A stretch of 64,000 nucleotides of DNA from Leminorella richardii (lineage in GTDB: Bacteria; Pseudomonadota; Gammaproteobacteria; Enterobacterales; Enterobacteriaceae): positions 1,298,501 through 1,362,500 of the forward strand of contig NZ_LS483470.1 in the NCBI RefSeq assembly GCF_900478135.1, given 5' to 3'. Of the stretch, positions 61,311-64,000 are shown in pieces. Made by a program: the position numbers and the translations under genes. The notes beneath the pieces were generated by a model. It was not told where the DNA came from, searched no databases, and saw only the letters and a program-made list of their open reading frames with translations. Numbering within the stretch: the first letter of the stretch is position 1; each line of letters starts with the position of its first letter.

Positions 61311-62813
61311 ATGGCACTGGCAGATACAAACACATCAACGGCGGAAGGCAAGCATAGGCTTCGCCGCTCGCTGAAGGCCCGACACTTGACGATGATCGCC
61401 GTCGGCGGTTCTATCGGTACGGGGCTGTTTGTCGCCTCTGGCGCAACCATTGCACAGGCTGGCCCGGGTGGTGCGCTGCTGTCGTATGCTCTTATCGGCC
61501 TGATGGTCTACTTCTTAATGACCAGCCTGGGCGAGCTTGCCGCTTATATGCCGGTGTCCGGCTCTTTCTCTACTTACGGCGCCAACTATGTTGAGCCTGG
61601 CTTTGGCTTCGCGCTGGGGTGGAACTACTGGTACAACTGGGCAGTAACCGTCGCGGTTGACTTGGTGGCTGCGCAGCTGGTCATGCAGTACTGGTTTCCT
61701 GAAACGCCCTTGGGCCTGCCGGACTGGATTTGGAGCGCTCTATTTTTGGCGTTCATCTTCTTTTTGAACTTTCTGTCAGTAAAGGGCTTTGGTGAAGCGG
61801 AGTTCTGGTTTGCGCTGATTAAAGTAGTGACTGTTATTATCTTTATTGCTCTGGGCGTGCTGATGATCTTTGGCATTCTGAAAGGCGGTAATAACGCGGG
61901 GTGGAGCAACTGGACTATCGGTGACGCGCCGTTTGCTGGAGGGTTCTCCGCCATGATAGGCGTGGCGATGATCGTCGGCTTCTCGTTTCAAGGGACTGAG
62001 CTTATCGGTATTGCTGCCGGTGAGTCTGCCGATCCGGGTAAGAATATTCCTCGCGCGGTTCGTCAGGTGTTCTGGCGCATCCTGTTGTTCTATATTTTCG
62101 CGATTCTGATTGTCAGCGTGCTGGTCCCCTATACCGATCCTAGCCTGCTACGTAACAATGAAACTGACGTTAGCGTGAGTCCGTTTACGCTGGTCTTCCA
62201 GCACGCAGGCTTACTGTCCGCAGCGGCAGTGATGAATGCGGTTATTCTGACCTCTGTCCTGTCTGCCGGTAACTCTGGGATGTATGCCTCAACGCGTATG
62301 CTGTACGCGCTGGCGGCGGAAGGGAAGGCGCCTAGAATTTTTGCCAAGCTGTCTGCTGGCGGTGTGCCGCGTAACGCACTGATTGCGACAACGGTCGTGG
62401 CCGGCCTGTGCTTTTTGACATCTCGCTTTGGCAATCAGCAGGTTTATCTCTGGCTGCTCAACACTTCGGGCATGACAGGCTTTATCGCCTGGCTGGGGAT
62501 TGCGGTCAGCCACTATCGCTTCCGTAGGGGCTATATGGCTCAGGGTCGCTCTCTGAGCGACCTACCGTATCGCTCTGGATTTTTCCCGCTGGGACCAATC
62601 TTCGCCTTTGTGCTGTGCCTGATTATTACTCTAGGCCAGAACTATCAGGCGTTCCTCGAAGATAAAATTGACTGGGCAGGCGTAGCGGCGACCTATGTGG
62701 GTATTCCTCTGTTTTTAGCTATCTGGTTTGGCTACAAAATTGTGAAAAGAACCCGCTTTGTGCGCTATAGCGAAATGGAGTTTCCAGAACAGGCTGAGCG
62801 TGAAAAGGCCTAA
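61311..62813 (+). CDS. lysP: LysP, lysine-specific permease
   Basis: 500 residues (E. coli 489), amino acid-polyamine-organocation family with 12 membrane segments. LRRSLKARHLTMIAVGGSIG, GTGLFVASGATIAQAGPGGA and the periplasmic loop PYTDPSLLRNNETDVSVSPF are as in LysP. Imports lysine with protons and in E. coli also holds CadC inactive. The preceding 166 bases are its promoter region, without a confidently recognised ArgP site. Confidence 0.95.
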   Translation: MALADTNTSTAEGKHRLRRSLKARHLTMIAVGGSIGTGLFVASGATIAQAGPGGALLSYALIGLMVYFLMTSLGELAAYMPVSGSFSTYGANYVEPGFGFALGWNYWYNWAVTVAVDLVAAQLVMQYWFPETPLGLPDWIWSALFLAFIFFLNFLSVKGFGEAEFWFALIKVVTVIIFIALGVLMIFGILKGGNNAGWSNWTIGDAPFAGGFSAMIGVAMIVGFSFQGTELIGIAAGESADPGKNIPRAVRQVFWRILLFYIFAILIVSVLVPYTDPSLLRNNETDVSVSPFTLVFQHAGLLSAAAVMNAVILTSVLSAGNSGMYASTRMLYALAAEGKAPRIFAKLSAGGVPRNALIATTVVAGLCFLTSRFGNQQVYLWLLNTSGMTGFIAWLGIAVSHYRFRRGYMAQGRSLSDLPYRSGFFPLGPIFAFVLCLIITLGQNYQAFLEDKIDWAGVAATYVGIPLFLAIWFGYKIVKRTRFVRYSEMEFPEQAEREKA

Positions 62814-62850
62814 ATAAGCGGCTTTTTGTCATCCTGTTGTCACCCTATAA

Positions 62851-62888
62851 AAGAGCGTCGCGCAGAGATACTGTTCGACGCTCTTTCA
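62851..62888 (+). terminator. lysP terminator
   Basis: 10-bp perfect stem AAGAGCGTCG / CGACGCTCTT with a 15-base loop, then TTTC and T5 shortly after. Confidence 0.75.
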
Positions 62889-62976
62889 ATTTTTAACCGT
62901 TGCGTACGGTTTGTTGCCAAGAACCGCAGACTGCCAATGTTTTTCTGCCTGAATGCACCCCTCTTTTTGATATCAT

Positions 62977-62995
62977 TTGTTGATAATCATTCTCC
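62977..62995. promoter_or_regulatory. Fur box before the iron-binding protein gene
   Basis: GATAATCATTCTC core, within repeated TGATA/TCATT units (62968-62995); about 14 of 19 positions agree with GATAATGATAATCATTATC. It lies about 50 bases before the next gene, so iron repression is likely. Confidence 0.7.
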
Positions 62996-63045
62996 TTTGC
63001 ATTATTGTTTGCATTCTTTTTATGCCGTGGAAAAGGGGCCGGGTA

Positions 63046-64000
63046 ATGAAGCTATTTAAACGTATGTTGACGAAAGGCACAGGGGCTTCTCTGCTGCTGG
63101 GAAGCGCGTTGTTATTTAGTGCTGGGGCATGGGCAGAGACGATTACTGACGTAGCGGGGCGTCAGGTTGAGCTGCCGAAGAAAGCCGATCGTATCCTGCT
63201 TGGTGAAGGCCGCCTTATTTATGCTGTCGCGCTGCTGGAAGGGAAAAAGCCGTTTTCCCGCATCGTTGGCTGGCAAGGAGACTTCCGCAAGCTGGATCCT
63301 CATACCTATGCGGCCTACAAGGCCAAGTTCCCCGAAATTGATGATATCCCGCTGATTGGCAACACAACCGCTGAGAGCGTGAGCGCTGAGAAGGTGCTGG
63401 CGCTGCGCCCTGACGTTGCCGTATTTGGACTGTCCGGTCACGGGCCGGGCCGCAGCAGCGAGCTGGTAGCACAGCTGGAAAAAGCGGGTGTGCCAGTGGT
63501 CTTTATCGATTTTCGCACTTCTCCGTTAAAAAATACTGTTCCCAGTATGCGCATTCTGGGGAAAGCGCTGCACCGCGAAGCGCAGGCTGAGCGCTATATT
63601 CAGTTCTATGAAGAAAACGTTGCCAAGATTACTCAGGTCACTAAAGACATTGCTGAAGAAAACAAGCCAAAGGTGTTTATCGAACTAAAAGCCGCTATGA
63701 CCGGTGACTGCTGTAGCACGGCAGGCAACGGCAATATGGGCGACTTTATTGATATCGCGGGCGGAAGAAACATGGCTAAGGGGCTTTTACCGGGCGCTCT
63801 GGGTACGGTAAATCTCGAAAAGATTATTGCTACTAACCCGGATGTTTATATTGCCAGCGGTTCTCGTGCGGCTGACGCTAAAGATCCCGGCATTAAGCTT
63901 GGCGCTGACGTGCCTGAAAGCGTCGCTCGCGAAAGCCTGCTTTCTATTCTTGACCGCAAAGGCATCAGCACGCTGCCGGCGGTGAAAGAGGGCAGAACCT
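63046..64000 (+). CDS. Iron-siderophore ABC transporter substrate-binding protein, 3' end cut by window
   Basis: 318 codons visible from ATG 63046 to the window edge. The signal peptide (MKLFKRMLTKGTGASLLLGS) ends at AGAWA. The TroA/FecB-type fold begins ETITDVAGRQVELPKKADRI, followed by SAEKVLALRPDVAVFG and ATNPDVYIASGSR, the hallmarks of Fe3+-siderophore or haem-binding proteins. A Fur box lies upstream. The CC in MTGDCCSTAGN is unusual for the family. Permease and ATPase genes are expected beyond the window. Confidence 0.85.
   Translation, partial: MKLFKRMLTKGTGASLLLGSALLFSAGAWAETITDVAGRQVELPKKADRILLGEGRLIYAVALLEGKKPFSRIVGWQGDFRKLDPHTYAAYKAKFPEIDDIPLIGNTTAESVSAEKVLALRPDVAVFGLSGHGPGRSSELVAQLEKAGVPVVFIDFRTSPLKNTVPSMRILGKALHREAQAERYIQFYEENVAKITQVTKDIAEENKPKVFIELKAAMTGDCCSTAGNGNMGDFIDIAGGRNMAKGLLPGALGTVNLEKIIATNPDVYIASGSRAADAKDPGIKLGADVPESVARESLLSILDRKGISTLPAVKEGRT

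Overview
The window is a stretch of enterobacterial chromosome of moderate GC content. Nearly all of it is core-genome DNA, in blocks that match the Escherichia coli gene order: men cluster; nrdAB-ubiG-gyrA; proL-yejM-yejL-yejK-rplY-radD-rsuA-yejG-yejFEBA; mepS-lpxT-yeiR; efpL-yeiW-fruK-nfo-yeiH-yeiE-lysP. Protein identity to E. coli is high but clearly not that of a close relative, and the blocks are re-ordered. This suggests a deep-branching member of Enterobacterales, possibly Budviciaceae (Leminorella, Pragia or Budvicia relatives). The family assignment is inference from recall. No phage, IS element or CRISPR array was seen.

Layout. 1-2.7 kb: 3' part of a Na/Pi symporter, yebB and a DUF4303-like gene. 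2.9-8.7 kb: menD-menH-menB-menC-menE, without menF in front and with menE frameshifted in a run of nine G. 8.9-19 kb: a MarR-GNAT fusion, a DUF3053 lipoprotein, a pabA/pabB-pabC operon, katA, tyrP behind a TyrR box, yfaY and a HypT-like LysR regulator. 19.2-21.4 kb: aspartate racemase and a Dcu-type dicarboxylate carrier. 21.4-23.9 kb: an accessory patch carrying a HEPN Abi-type protein, two copies of a small structured RNA and two unknown exported proteins. 24-31.5 kb: nrdB, nrdA, ubiG, gyrA. 31.6-37.4 kb: dinI with an SOS box, a lysine-rich repeat protein, a MetE-like protein behind three met boxes, an autotransporter and tRNA-Pro(GGG). 37.6-51.7 kb: the yej block and mepS. 52-64 kb: lpxT, yeiR, a small fimbrial-like protein, efpL, a tryptophan permease, yeiW, an orphan fruK with a Cra site, nfo, yeiH, yeiE, lysP, and a Fur-type site before a periplasmic iron-binding protein that runs off the end.

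The most notable system is at 21.4-22.6 kb. A 232-residue HEPN protein (R-x4-H motif) is read leftward. Directly upstream and divergent lies a roughly 85-nt RNA gene with its own sigma70-like promoter (TTGACG, 17 bp, TAGTAT), a possible pseudoknot and a strong terminator. The whole start-region-plus-RNA unit is duplicated 381 bp away with identical spacing, conserved promoter boxes and the same fold. The toxin copy beside the second RNA has decayed to a stub. This has the shape of an AbiF-like toxin with an RNA antitoxin, the family from which Cas13 is thought to derive, plus an orphan antitoxin RNA.

Four conserved genes carry single-base frameshifts: menE, the tail of the MetE-like gene, yejE and yeiH. 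Three of the four lie in G/C runs. Consensus indel errors are a likely cause, and raw reads should be checked before these are called pseudogenes. Regulation readable from sequence includes TyrR (tyrP and the tryptophan permease), MetJ, LexA, NrdR with DnaA (nrdA), Cra and Fur sites.
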